Shown: positions 42,057-51,028 of the stretch, in pieces
How the letters are laid out: each line of letters opens with the position of its first letter
Numbering within the stretch: position 1 is the stretch's first letter
Source: Chitinibacter sp046530675
Lineage (GTDB): Bacteria > Pseudomonadota > Gammaproteobacteria > Burkholderiales > Chitinibacteraceae
Assembly (NCBI RefSeq): GCF_046530675.1
Contig: NZ_CP172558.1
Location: 2,976,001 to 3,040,000, forward strand
Length of the DNA: 64,000 nt
Reading direction: 5' to 3'
The notes under the pieces: model-generated
What the model saw: only the letters and a program-made list of their open reading frames with translations
Told to the model about the DNA's origin: nothing
Database searches by the model: none
Program-made: the position numbers and the translations under genes

Positions 42057-42245
42057 ATGAAACAAACTCTGATCGTTGCTGCTCTGTTGGCTGCTGCTTT
42101 GTCTGCTTGTGGCGAAAAACCAGCTGAAGTTGCTTCTGCTGTAGTTGAAGCTTCTGCTGTAGTTGAAGCTTCTGCTCCTGTTGCTGAAGCTTCTGCTGTT
42201 GAAGCTTCTGCTCCAGCTGCTTCTGCTGCTTCTGCTGCTCAGTAA
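42057..42245 (+). CDS. small Ala/Val/Glu/Ser-repeat lipoprotein
   Basis: 62 residues. The signal peptide and lipobox LSAC are followed by GEKPAEVASAVVEASAVVEASAPV and further degenerate EASA repeats, so the mature protein is a short, low-complexity lipid-anchored tail. Codons are strikingly uniform (almost only GCT, TCT, GAA and GTT), unlike the GCC/GCG-rich neighbours, which suggests very high expression or recent repeat expansion. It has AAAGGA upstream and its own terminator. The role is unknown. Confidence 0.75.
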   Translation: MKQTLIVAALLAAALSACGEKPAEVASAVVEASAVVEASAPVAEASAVEASAPAASAASAAQ

Positions 42246-42267
42246 TTCGGTCTTACCGATTACTAAG

Positions 42268-42294
42268 AAAAGCCGACCGCAAGGTCGGCTTTTT
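42268..42294 (+). terminator. intrinsic terminator of the small lipoprotein gene
   Basis: AAAAGCCGACC, loop GCAA, GGTCGGCTTTT and one more T. A stem of eleven pairs with a stable GNRA-type tetraloop, 23 bp after the stop. Confidence 0.9.
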
Positions 42295-42341
42295 GCATTT
42301 CTGGCGTAAAATAATCCTTCATTCGATCCGTACACGCCATC

Positions 42342-43664
42342 ATGTCAGCTCAAATCGCTACTCAGATTTTAATCCCGCGCTGGATTATCCCCGTTCTGCC
42401 ACGTCAAACCGTCTACACCGACCACGCTTTGGTCATTAAAAACGAACGCATCATTGCACTCACACCCAAAGCCGACGCACTCGCCGCCTATCCGCAAGCC
42501 CAGCTCATTCATTTACCCGATCACGCGCTCATGCCCGGGCTGATTAATTTGCACGCGCATTCGGCAATGACCTTGCTGCGCGGCTTTGCTGACGATTTGC
42601 CGTTGATGCGCTGGCTACAAGAACATATCTGGCCAGCCGAAGGTGCGCATGTTTCGGATGAATTTGTTTTTGACGGCACACGTCTCGCGATTGCCGAAAT
42701 GATTGCCGGTGGCACAACCTGCTGCAATGACATGTATTTTCATCACAGTGCCGTCGCACGCGCTGCGCTGGACACGCACTTTCGGATGACCGTCGGCTGC
42801 TCGATCCTGGAATTCCCAACCCCGTACGCCAGCAATGCCGACGATTACATCGGCAAAGCCCTGAAAAGTCGCGATGAATTTTTAGGTGAAAATCTGATTC
42901 AGTTCACACTGGCACCGCATGCACCTTATACGGTCAGCAATCACACCTTCGAGCGCATCATCACGCTGGCGGACCAGCTAGATCTGGGCATTCATTGCCA
43001 TATTCACGAAACTGCCGATGAAATCGCCAGCAGCCTCAAGGAGTTTGGTGTGCGGCCACTTGAGCGACTCGCCGCACTCGGCCTGCTCGACAGCCCGCTC
43101 GTTGCCGCGCATATGGTGCACACCACCGACGCTGAAATTGCACTGCTGGCAAAAAAAGGCATGCATATCGCACACAATCCGGCGAGCAATCTCAAACTGG
43201 CATCGGGGCTGGCGCGCGTTCACGATCAGCTCAAGGCCGGAATCAATGTCGGCATCGGCACCGATGGTGCGGCCAGCAATAATAAACTCGATATGTGGGC
43301 CGAGTTGCGACTTGCTGCGTTACTGGCCAAAGGCCAAAGCGGCAATCCGGAAGCGATTCCGGCCTGGCAGGCACTCGAAATGGCGACACTCAACGGCGCA
43401 CTCGCCCTGGGTTTGCAAGATCAAATCGGCAGCCTTGAAGTCGGCAAACAGGCCGACCTGTGCGCCGTCGACCTCTCAGCAAGTGGCACGCAACCATGTT
43501 ACGATCCGGTTTCGCATCTGGTTTACGCAGTTGATCGCACGCAAGTCAGCGACGTCTGGATCGCCGGTCGTCATGTCTATCGCCAGCATGAGCACCAAAG
43601 CCTCAATCTGGCCGAAATTCACAGCATCACTCGCCATTGGCAAGCAAAAATTCAGACTGTATAG
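42342..43664 (+). CDS. mtaD: 5-methylthioadenosine/S-adenosylhomocysteine deaminase (TRZ/ATZ family)
   Basis: 440-residue amidohydrolase. Metal ligands appear in GLINLHAHSAMTLLRG (HxH), HIHETADE, the histidine of AAHMVHT and GTDGAASNNKLDMW. The motif set and length match the MtaD group that deaminates methylthioadenosine and SAH. Just ahead of ubiG, which makes SAH, so recycling of SAH may link the two; the 28-bp gap allows cotranscription. Confidence 0.88.
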   Translation: MSAQIATQILIPRWIIPVLPRQTVYTDHALVIKNERIIALTPKADALAAYPQAQLIHLPDHALMPGLINLHAHSAMTLLRGFADDLPLMRWLQEHIWPAEGAHVSDEFVFDGTRLAIAEMIAGGTTCCNDMYFHHSAVARAALDTHFRMTVGCSILEFPTPYASNADDYIGKALKSRDEFLGENLIQFTLAPHAPYTVSNHTFERIITLADQLDLGIHCHIHETADEIASSLKEFGVRPLERLAALGLLDSPLVAAHMVHTTDAEIALLAKKGMHIAHNPASNLKLASGLARVHDQLKAGINVGIGTDGAASNNKLDMWAELRLAALLAKGQSGNPEAIPAWQALEMATLNGALALGLQDQIGSLEVGKQADLCAVDLSASGTQPCYDPVSHLVYAVDRTQVSDVWIAGRHVYRQHEHQSLNLAEIHSITRHWQAKIQTV

Positions 43665-43692
43665 CCACGTAACATAGATAGGAATTAGCGTT

Positions 43693-44421
43693 GTGACACA
43701 TACCCCCAATAAAGAATCCATCAATGTTGATGAAGCTGAAATCGCCAAATTCTCCGCACTCGCGCATAAATGGTGGGATAAAAGCAGCGAATTCAAGCCG
43801 CTGCACGAAATCAACCCACTGCGAATCGGCTTTATTGAGCAACACGCGGGAATCAAAGGCCTGAAAATCCTCGACGTCGGTTGCGGCGGCGGGATTTTGT
43901 CCGAAGGTCTGGCAGAGCGCGGCGCCCAAGTCACTGGCATTGATTTGGCGGAAAAATCGCTCAAAATCGCCAAACTACATTTATTTGAGTCCGGCCAACA
44001 GGTCGATTACCGCCAAATCCCCGTCGAAGAGCTCGCCGAGCTGGAGCCGGAAAGTTACGACGTTGTTACCTGCATGGAAATGCTCGAACATGTTCCCTCG
44101 CCCGCCAGCATCGTCGCCGCTTGTGCGCGCCTCGTCAAACCCGGCGGCTGGGTGTTTTTCTCTACGCTGAACCGCAACGCCAAGGCTTATCTGCTCGCCG
44201 TCGTCGGTGCCGAATATGTGCTCAATATGCTGCCACGCGGCACGCATGATTACGATAAATTTATCAAGCCATCCGAGCTGGCGCGCATGACGCGCACTGC
44301 AGGTCTCGATACCGTTGCACTGACCGGCATGACATTCAATCCGCTCACACAAGTGTATAAACTCGCCGACGACACCGACGTTAATTACCTCGTTGCCACC
44401 CGCAAAGGCAGCGCAGCATGA
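43693..44421 (+). CDS. ubiG: bifunctional ubiquinone O-methyltransferase UbiG
   Basis: 242-residue SAM-dependent methyltransferase for the two O-methylations in ubiquinone synthesis. Motif I is LDVGCGGGILSEGLAERGAQVTGID; KWWDKSSEFKPLHEINPLRIGFI is the UbiG N-terminal signature. The start is a GTG at 43693 after AGGAATTAG. The stop overlaps gph by 4 bp, a conserved ubiG-gph arrangement in proteobacteria. Confidence 0.95.
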   Translation: MTHTPNKESINVDEAEIAKFSALAHKWWDKSSEFKPLHEINPLRIGFIEQHAGIKGLKILDVGCGGGILSEGLAERGAQVTGIDLAEKSLKIAKLHLFESGQQVDYRQIPVEELAELEPESYDVVTCMEMLEHVPSPASIVAACARLVKPGGWVFFSTLNRNAKAYLLAVVGAEYVLNMLPRGTHDYDKFIKPSELARMTRTAGLDTVALTGMTFNPLTQVYKLADDTDVNYLVATRKGSAA

Positions 44422-45080
44422 TCAAAGCCGTTTTATTTGATCTGGACGGCACACTCGCCGATACCGCACCCGATCTGGGCGCCGCGCTCAATCGCCTGCT
44501 GGTCGAAGAAGGTCGCGCCGCACAAAGCATGGACGCCATCCGCCCTGTCGCCAGCCATGGCGCACGCGGCCTGCTCGAACTCGGCTTTGGCATTACGCCG
44601 CAAGACGCGCAATTTTGCGCGCTGCGCGAGCGTTTTCTCGATCATTACGAGCAAGGCATTTGCGAAGGCACCACGCTGTTTGACGGCATTACCGAGCTGA
44701 TTCGCGAAATCGATTCGCGCGGTCTGCAATGGGGGATTATCACCAATAAGCCGATGCGCTTTACCGACCCGCTGGTGCAATTACTCCCCCTACCTATTGC
44801 GCCACAGACCTGTGTTTCCGGTGATACTGTGGGCATACCCAAGCCAGATGCCAAACCGATGCTGCACGCGGCAGCCGAGCTGGGCGTTGATCCGGCGCAT
44901 TGCCTCTATGTCGGCGACGCCGAACGCGATATCGAAGCAGGCCGCAAAGTCGGCATGAAAACCGTGCTCGCCAGCTACGGCTATATCAGCGAGTTTGATG
45001 ACACCGCCAGCTGGGGGGCTGATTTGAATATCAATCACCCGCTGGAATTGCTGGTTCATCTGGGGCAAAGCGAGGTATAA
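44418..45080 (+). CDS. gph: phosphoglycolate phosphatase
   Basis: 220-residue HAD-superfamily enzyme: FDLDGTLADTAPDLGAALN, ITNKPMRFT, SGDTVGIPKPDAKPMLHAA and YVGDAERDIEAGRKVGMKTVLASYGYI cover all four motifs of Gph. It hydrolyses 2-phosphoglycolate, for example from repair of oxidised DNA ends. Last protein gene before ssrA. Confidence 0.92.
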   Translation: MIKAVLFDLDGTLADTAPDLGAALNRLLVEEGRAAQSMDAIRPVASHGARGLLELGFGITPQDAQFCALRERFLDHYEQGICEGTTLFDGITELIREIDSRGLQWGIITNKPMRFTDPLVQLLPLPIAPQTCVSGDTVGIPKPDAKPMLHAAAELGVDPAHCLYVGDAERDIEAGRKVGMKTVLASYGYISEFDDTASWGADLNINHPLELLVHLGQSEV

Positions 45081-45120
45081 TCGGCATTCTTCACTTCGCA
45101 TGAAGACAGCTGTAAAAACC

Positions 45121-45482
45121 GGGGGTGCCATGGTTTCGACAGGGGTTGCAAAGCGGATGAGGGCATGTCGGGGTCTCAGCTGCCCGTAAAAACAACTGAA
45201 AAACTATAGTCGCAAACGACGAAACTTACGCTCTAGCTGCTTAAGCTAGACTCTGCACCGCAAGGCCCATCGGGCGGGTCGGGTAAAACCGGCTGCAGAG
45301 TCATTTAGATGGGATCGCTTTGATTCGGGTTACTTGGGTCAAGGTTAAATCAAGGTGACTCGCTCTCCTCAAGCCTGCCCATCGGCGTGAAAGGGAGTTA
45401 AAACCCAAATGATACGGCTAAACATGTAGAACTCACTGTAGAGTGCTTCTGGACGGGGGTTCAACTCCCCCCACCTCCACCA
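45121..45482 (+). ncRNA. ssrA: tmRNA (ssrA)
   Basis: 362 nt. The acceptor stem is GGGGGTG at the 5' end pairing with CACCTCC before ACCA at the 3' end; TTCGA and GGTTCAACTCCCC give the tRNA-like domain. The tag frame resumes at GCA 45212 and encodes ANDETYALAA followed by TAA, a typical proteobacterial degradation tag. The one-piece form and position are intact, so the gene is complete although an accessory element begins right after it. Confidence 0.97.
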
Positions 45483-45494
45483 ACAAAATACAAT

Positions 45495-45525
45495 AAAGCC
45501 CTGATTATTCAGGGCTTTATTTTTT
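45495..45525 (+). terminator. intrinsic terminator of ssrA
   Basis: AAAGCCCTGA, loop TTAT, TCAGGGCTTT, then ATTTTTT. It begins 12 bp after the tmRNA CCA end. Confidence 0.92.
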
Positions 45526-45719
45526 CAATTCTGATGCAGTGTACCATTCAGTGCACCATCCAAAGTCGGCTTACTTTGGCAAATCTTGGATCAAGCTAGA
45601 CATACATTTACACTTTAAATATTCTTCAGAGTTTGATAGAAACCAAACTGGTGTAGCCCATCGTACTTGCCCTGCCCTGTTTCTCTCTTGGCTGGGATTA
45701 AGGCTAGCCAATACACTTT
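45526..45719. other. junction region between ssrA and the accessory element
   Basis: Contains two near-copies GTGTACCAT and GTGCACCAT separated by three bases (about 45540-45560), a possible recombinase-binding repeat. I find no second copy of the ssrA 3' end in the window and no integrase gene, so a formal attachment site cannot be drawn. Confidence 0.35.
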
Positions 45720-46775
45720 CTAAAGCATTATGCCTCGCCCAAATGTTTTGCCTTCTCTTCCGACCAACTGCGTTAATCCGTCCACCTTGGTCAAATAACC
45801 AATAACGTTCTTACACACTACGTCGAATTTTTGACGATCATTCAGCTTCAGCTCACCAAGACCATAGTATGGGCTGTCTCGATGACCATTGATTCTGGCT
45901 GCACGGTTGCAATTATGAAAAGCACCTTGGCCTGCAGTGATCACTTCTTTCCAGTATTTCCCAATTTGATCAGCGTACCATTCCTCTTTCCAAACATGAT
46001 CACCATCAAACAATAGTATCCAGTGGTAATGGAACCCCATTTCCTTGCCGTATTCCATTCGCCAGACAAACCCTACGACATGCTTGAATAACCGCCTCTT
46101 ATGTCGTTGGTTCTCCGTAAAGCGTTTAAAGTGCTTCTTGCACAGTACTTCATCGTGTCGCTCAGGAGAGTTTAGTTGGTAGGTAAGGTCTAATCGTACT
46201 ACGCGAAGACGTTTGTATTTATTCAACACGCGCCACAGATATTGGGCGGCTCCCTGGTGATTTTTACTGGCAAGACCATCCCAACATGCGACTTTCTTTT
46301 TAAACTTTGGCTGGAAGGACGCGGCTCGTACACATTCGATAAAATCATTAAAGTGAAACGCTGCTTTACGACCATCAAACATCATGTAGTGTGGATCAAC
46401 ATATCGCCATTCCTGCCCCTCTAACATTGCTAATAATAACTCTGCATTTGGACTGAATGCTTTTTTGGGAAGACTCTGGCTCAGCACTTTCTCTGAAGGT
46501 AGCCGAGCCAATGTACTAAACAGCTTACCGAGGTGGTTGATCTTCAATTGGACTAAACCCCTTGCCGCAACACAAGCCTCAAAAGGCGATTCACTCGTCG
46601 ATTGAATTTGTTTCATTATCTTCTCGACCTTTGACAAAGTGGAAATGGCTACACAACCATGATCAATTAGCGTCATCGATGATTCAGATAAATTAAGTAT
46701 TTGTAAGCTCAATGCACTATGATGTGCTTGTTCAATTTTATTCGATTGGCTTATTAGTGATTGAGTAGATAGCAT
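45720..46775 (-). CDS. inovirus Gp2/YagK-YfjJ-type HUH replication protein
   Basis: 351 residues from ATG 46775 (AGGG six bases upstream; ATG 46799 is the alternative). The C-terminal half has the YagK/YfjJ domain: RVVRLDLTYQL, an HUH motif in GFHYHWILLFDGD (HYH), and a possible catalytic tyrosine in NVIGYLTK. Related proteins start rolling-circle replication of filamentous phages or are kept in P4-like satellites. It is AT-rich and transcribed toward ssrA. Confidence 0.75.
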   Translation of the reverse strand: MLSTQSLISQSNKIEQAHHSALSLQILNLSESSMTLIDHGCVAISTLSKVEKIMKQIQSTSESPFEACVAARGLVQLKINHLGKLFSTLARLPSEKVLSQSLPKKAFSPNAELLLAMLEGQEWRYVDPHYMMFDGRKAAFHFNDFIECVRAASFQPKFKKKVACWDGLASKNHQGAAQYLWRVLNKYKRLRVVRLDLTYQLNSPERHDEVLCKKHFKRFTENQRHKRRLFKHVVGFVWRMEYGKEMGFHYHWILLFDGDHVWKEEWYADQIGKYWKEVITAGQGAFHNCNRAARINGHRDSPYYGLGELKLNDRQKFDVVCKNVIGYLTKVDGLTQLVGREGKTFGRGIML

Positions 46776-47092
46776 GATGAACCCTGATGTTACATCCATA
46801 ATAATTATTCTAGTTAATATTTATTTATCAGTGTTATTATTGATGATTGCCAATGTAACTTCTTAATTGTCATCACAGGCAAACCAGCCACATTGATATA
46901 ATCAATACATATTACATATAACATTAATAACCGCAACCAGAGTAAAACCAAACTATATTACATTCTGAAAGCATATCAACTCAATTCTCTTGCCAGACGG
47001 AGCAATTTAGGACTTTACTGATGTACATACTTAGTATTAATTTTAACAATTAAATTATCCAAATTTATTACATCCAAAGTTCAATCTAACTG
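46776..47092. other. AT-rich intergenic region next to the HUH protein gene
   Basis: No gene is visible. The sequence is very AT-rich with many TAATT, ATATTA and TACAT runs and sits directly upstream of the putative replication initiator, so it is a reasonable place for an origin, but I see no clear iterons or nick site hairpin. Confidence 0.35.
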
Positions 47093-47121
47093 AAAAAAAT
47101 GGCCCCCATACCTCGGGAGCC
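47093..47121 (-). terminator. intrinsic terminator after the yfjI-like gene
   Basis: On the minus strand GGCTCCCGAGG, a short loop, GGGGGCC and then ATTTTTTT. It ends the alpA-yfjI transcript. Confidence 0.7.
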
Positions 47122-47244
47122 ACGAAGAAGAATAAAGACAGAACCGTGCAAGATAAAAGCAAAGAAGAATAAACAGCGCTCCAGAATGAACGCGTTCCAT
47201 GCGAACATTAGCAATAACCGCATATTCGCATCATCCAAATACCC

Positions 47245-48762
47245 TTAAAGCTCCCGAAATGAGCGTGTTTTCTTACGGGGGTAGCGATATCGATTGATAG
47301 CGGCCTCTAGTGCCATTTGATTCCAGCTTTTCATTGGTTCTAGATCTACATAGCTCAAACCATGAAAGCCATAACTACCCCATATTATCTTTTTTGTTTC
47401 AACCAAGTACTTAATAACAGGGTCTAATTCATTAACGCTTCTTAGCCGAGTTGGGACAACCAATTTCAAAAGTTCAGACTTTAGGATGTAACGATTGTCA
47501 TATTTTCTTGCAAATTTATCCATCCATTTCCAGAGAGCCTCAGCATCTTGATGTAACTGGCTTGGTTTATCTGGCTCTGTAAATATTTTTAAAAATTCAA
47601 TAGAGCAGTAGTCCATTATTTTCTCTGCCGACTCCACAAATTCTTTCTTAATTTCTTTTCCATCTGTTTCAAATAAAGTTAAGGCAGCAGCGACGCGCAT
47701 TATATTTCTAATTTTCTTTGAAGCATGATCTTTAGCTTTTAATAGCGGGCCATCGGGAGCCATTGAAGTTTCAATTCTTTGGCCGAGCTCTATTAAAAAT
47801 TCAGCCACACCCGGATCGAAACGCAATAGTTGCCGCTCAACAGGTTCGCTATCAGGTCCAATACTACTGAGTATGAGGGCACGCATTCGCTCATGAAACG
47901 AATCAAGCTCTGGAATTGCTAAGCTTAGACTCTCAATATCCCTAAACCCTTGAGTACTTTCCGGTTGACATACAAGGAAACGAGCCCAGAGACCAAGTCC
48001 TCGCGCTTCACCTGAACGACGATCAAAGTAAGACTGTAACGCCGAATTTTGCAATGCAAACACACCAGCAATGCGAGGTGACTTTACAAAGACGGTGGTA
48101 TGCTCTGCACTCGTGTCTTTACTAAGGTTTTTGCCACCCCAACCATGGAGCAGAGGAGATAAATCATTGGCAGCACGGCCATTAAAGAACATGTTCGCTT
48201 CATCAAGATCAATACCAGCATTGGGCCAGTTGTTTTTCAACCCTAATAAGAATGCTTCTGGGGTAAATTTGCTATAGCTAAATTTGATCAACCTCGGTTT
48301 TTTGGGCCTTGTTTCCTGATGTTGCTTGATGCGTTGAATAACTCCTTCGGTAGGGTTTTCCTTGCGAACTGCCTGAGCTAACTCTCTAGCCAACGCATCA
48401 TCAGTTGTTTTCCAAATTTTCTCATCCACAGTGAATTGTTGGATGCGTGCGTTGTATTGATCCGCTAGTTCATGCTCAAGCTCGACAATGGCTTTCCGGG
48501 TCAAATCCAATACTGCACTTTTGCCTTCGCCTGATTCTGCAATCACTAAGCAATAAAGTCCTAGGGGGCTAATACTCCCATCCGGCATTTGAAGATCATA
48601 GACCCCTTGGCCAGCTTCTGAGTAGGCCGTCAATAACATCAAAACAATCATTGGGATTGGCGCCCCCGTTTTTTTGCTAATTTGTTCGACATACCGGCGT
48701 GTGCGACGAGGCAACCACTGTGTATAAAAGTTGTTTTGAAGGGCAGAGTTGACATGGCTCAT
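47245..48762 (-). CDS. YfjI-family DUF3987 protein (P-loop, satellite-phage type)
   Basis: 505 residues. A Walker A-like IAESGEGKSAV (about residues 73-83) is followed by a Walker B-like region GIDLDEANMFF, and the N-terminal YVEQISKKTGAPIPMIVLMLLTAYSEA matches DUF3987 proteins such as YfjI of cryptic prophage CP4-57. They are thought to be primase or helicase-like replication factors of phage satellites. It overlaps the AlpA gene by 4 bp, the usual alpA-yfjI order. Confidence 0.8.
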   Translation of the reverse strand: MSHVNSALQNNFYTQWLPRRTRRYVEQISKKTGAPIPMIVLMLLTAYSEAGQGVYDLQMPDGSISPLGLYCLVIAESGEGKSAVLDLTRKAIVELEHELADQYNARIQQFTVDEKIWKTTDDALARELAQAVRKENPTEGVIQRIKQHQETRPKKPRLIKFSYSKFTPEAFLLGLKNNWPNAGIDLDEANMFFNGRAANDLSPLLHGWGGKNLSKDTSAEHTTVFVKSPRIAGVFALQNSALQSYFDRRSGEARGLGLWARFLVCQPESTQGFRDIESLSLAIPELDSFHERMRALILSSIGPDSEPVERQLLRFDPGVAEFLIELGQRIETSMAPDGPLLKAKDHASKKIRNIMRVAAALTLFETDGKEIKKEFVESAEKIMDYCSIEFLKIFTEPDKPSQLHQDAEALWKWMDKFARKYDNRYILKSELLKLVVPTRLRSVNELDPVIKYLVETKKIIWGSYGFHGLSYVDLEPMKSWNQMALEAAINRYRYPRKKTRSFREL

Positions 48763-49019
48763 GCTGCACCTCCAACCAAATCTTCATCGTTGGTGACAGA
48801 TGTTGGATTTGCACATTGCAGAATCCATGCCTCGACATCGGACTCTAGCCACCCAACAAGGCGGGCACCGGCGCCAAGCTTAAAGGGTCGGGGGAATGTG
48901 GGATCATAGGATGCGCTATTGGGATTTAATTTGGCATAGAGTGTAGATCGTGCAAGACCCAGACGGACTTGGAGTTGCTTGCGGCGTAAAATGCAGATTT
49001 GCTTTGGTGCAGTAGACAT
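48759..49019 (-). CDS. AlpA-family excisionase-like regulator
   Basis: 86 residues with an MerR-like winged helix: ILRRKQLQVRLGLARSTLYAKLN, PTFPRPFKLGAGARLVGWLESDVEAWI. AlpA proteins activate excision genes or act as excisionases for cryptic prophages. It leads the operon alpA-yfjI. Confidence 0.85.
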   Translation of the reverse strand: MSTAPKQICILRRKQLQVRLGLARSTLYAKLNPNSASYDPTFPRPFKLGAGARLVGWLESDVEAWILQCANPTSVTNDEDLVGGAA

Positions 49020-49109
49020 TATTAGTTTCCTTGAGTTTTAAATGGATGTCACCGGAGCGACAACCACAAGATAAACTCAAGGAAAAAATGAAACTATCCG
49101 TGTACTAGC

Positions 49110-49814
49110 TCACCTGCTTACTTTGGTGGTAGAACTTCTGCGTTTGCTAGCAAACAGGGCATCACGATCTTCAAAGGCGTTAAACCATTCCTGTAATCTT
49201 GTTTGCACTGAGTTCTCAGAAAGCTCGACACCATGCCTACTTGCGATCTCTATAGCCAGCTCTTGTAATTTAGCAGCTGCAACATATGCAGATTTCCATG
49301 GCTTGCCGGTTTTTTCAACAGAATCTTTGAGTAACGTATGTAGCTCAGTTTTAATTGGCTTGTATTTTTCATTCTTTGCCACCCCACCTTTTTGTGCTTT
49401 TCGGCTGCTTATTTTATTAAGGCTTTGCTGCATTATCCATTCGTTTGCACATATGTACTGAAGGATACCTAGCCATTTTTGAGCCTGTAGCAAATAGAAC
49501 CACGCAGCGTTTACATCTACCACATCGGCATATTTTTTTGTCAGATACAGCGCATGGAAAATGGTTTCAACATATAGAAATAGGTCGCCTCGCTCTGGCT
49601 GGCGAAATTTTTCTTTACCAAGGCGTAAGATTTTTTCATCCAGCTCATCTGTATTACCGTGACATTTCTTCATTAGCTTATCAAGAGCAGTAAGCATTTC
49701 TTCGTCCGTGCCCTCAATAGTTAAGTGGAGGAAGCAATCTTGAGTTCCTTCATGGGTTGCTCGGTATAGATCAACAAAGCTCTGATTTTGGTATTGAGGT
49801 AATACAGTGCTCAT
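49110..49814 (-). CDS. hypothetical protein of the accessory element
   Basis: 234 residues from ATG 49814 (AAAGGAATGCAAG upstream); an in-frame start at 49880 would add a hydrophobic stretch without a ribosome site. It is mostly helical, charged, with a basic C-terminal tail (SKRRSSTTKVSR). The N-terminal half contains ATHEGTQDCFLHLTIEGTDEEML. I do not recognise a family. Its position next to alpA and divergent from the DUF932 gene suggests a regulatory or replication-linked role in the element. Confidence 0.6.
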   Translation of the reverse strand: MSTVLPQYQNQSFVDLYRATHEGTQDCFLHLTIEGTDEEMLTALDKLMKKCHGNTDELDEKILRLGKEKFRQPERGDLFLYVETIFHALYLTKKYADVVDVNAAWFYLLQAQKWLGILQYICANEWIMQQSLNKISSRKAQKGGVAKNEKYKPIKTELHTLLKDSVEKTGKPWKSAYVAAAKLQELAIEIASRHGVELSENSVQTRLQEWFNAFEDRDALFASKRRSSTTKVSR

Positions 49815-49947
49815 CTTGCATTCCTTTTGGAGCAACAACAGGTAAATAAGCGTTTGCTTATTATTACAGGTAATCATCAAGTCAGCGACTAGAAATTTTC
49901 AGACCTATATCACTCAATAGAAATAAACGTGTTGTATCTATTGATCT

Positions 49948-49973
49948 AGCCTCGGTTTCTCCGGGGCTTTTTT
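49948..49973 (+). terminator. terminator-like hairpin in the leader of the DUF932 gene
   Basis: AGCCTCGG, loop TTTCT, CCGGGGCTTTTTT. No plus-strand gene precedes it within the element, so it lies between the promoter region and the first gene and could act as an attenuator. The gene starts 18 bp later. Confidence 0.6.
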
Positions 49974-49990
49974 ACGTCTGGAGAATTCAA

Positions 49991-50944
49991 ATGTCCCATC
50001 TTGTCGAATCTATGGCTTTCGTTCGTGATACCCCGTGGCACGGTTTAGGCAATCGTTTAACTGAGCAGCAACCGCTGGATGTTTGGCTGCGTGAGGCCGG
50101 TATGGATTGGTCGATTAACCAAAGTGATGTGCTGTTTAATGTGGCTGATACAGGCATGCACATTCGCTCACACGCTGATTCACGCGTGCTGTATCGCTCC
50201 GATACGTTGGCACCGTTGTCGGTGGTATCACCTCGCTATCAGGTGGTGCAGCCGACGGAAGTGCTGCATTTTTATAAAGATCTGGTGGAAGCCGGTGGTT
50301 TTGAACTCGAAACAGCTGGGGTGCTTAAAGGTGGTAAAAAGCTGTGGGCGTTGGCGCGTACCGGGCAAGAGGCGCTGTTGCGCGGTAATGATCAGGTGAA
50401 GGCGTATTTATTACTGGCGACCAGTTGTGATGGCTCGATGTGTACCACAGCGCAATTCACTTCGGTACGAGTGGTGTGCAATAACACGTTGCAAATGGCG
50501 GTCGGTGACTCGACCGGTTCAGTCAAAGTACCGCACTCGACCAAATTCGATCCGCAAGCGGTGAAGGAAGCGCTCGGTTTGGGTCTGTCAGGCTGGGATC
50601 AGTTCATCGCCAATATGAAGCAATTGTCACAACGACCCATTTCAGGCGCAGAAGCAGCGCAATATTTTAGTGATGTGCTGGAAGAGCAAGTGCTCGATAT
50701 GGAAAGCCCGGCGTTATCTCGCGCCATGCAGCAAGTTACCGCCCTTTATAGCGGTGCAGGCATGGGGTCTTTGTTAGCCAGCAGTCGTGGTACGGCTTGG
50801 GGTTTACTCAATTCCGTGACTGAATTTGTTGATCACCAACGCCGTGCACGCAGTCAGGATTACCGCCTAGATTCCGCGTGGTTTGGCCAAGGCGCGCAAC
50901 TGAAAGGCAAGGCACTGAATCAAGCGATTGCGCTGCTACAGTAA
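49991..50944 (+). CDS. DUF932 (phage/plasmid-like, TIGR03299) protein
   Basis: 317 residues. N-terminal AFVRDTPWHGLGNRLTEQQPLDVWLREAGMDWSINQSDVLF and SRYQVVQPTEVLHFYKDLVEAGGFELETAGVLKGGKKLWALAR are typical of DUF932 proteins carried by plasmids, ICEs and phages. Their biochemical role is unknown. Forms a plus-strand block with the YqaJ and RDF-like genes, a trio found on integrative elements. Confidence 0.85.
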   Translation: MSHLVESMAFVRDTPWHGLGNRLTEQQPLDVWLREAGMDWSINQSDVLFNVADTGMHIRSHADSRVLYRSDTLAPLSVVSPRYQVVQPTEVLHFYKDLVEAGGFELETAGVLKGGKKLWALARTGQEALLRGNDQVKAYLLLATSCDGSMCTTAQFTSVRVVCNNTLQMAVGDSTGSVKVPHSTKFDPQAVKEALGLGLSGWDQFIANMKQLSQRPISGAEAAQYFSDVLEEQVLDMESPALSRAMQQVTALYSGAGMGSLLASSRGTAWGLLNSVTEFVDHQRRARSQDYRLDSAWFGQGAQLKGKALNQAIALLQ

Positions 50945-50978
50945 TCGATTCAATTTCACACGGTTCATTTTGATCACT

Positions 50979-51010
50979 AAGCCCCGTCTGGTTCGCCAGC
51001 GGGGCTTTTT
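50979..51010 (+). terminator. intrinsic terminator between the DUF932 and YqaJ genes
   Basis: AAGCCCCG, loop, CGGGGCTTTTT. The GGAGG ribosome site of the next gene begins only 7 bp later. Confidence 0.75.
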
Positions 51011-51028
51011 GCTTTTGGAGGTTTCATC

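Noticed and set aside
44793..44840. A 48-bp GGGTATGC...GCAATAGG stretch on the minus strand of gph
   Set aside because: Only about 19 of 48 matches, and the coding strand there encodes the conserved Gph motif SGDTVGIPKPD.
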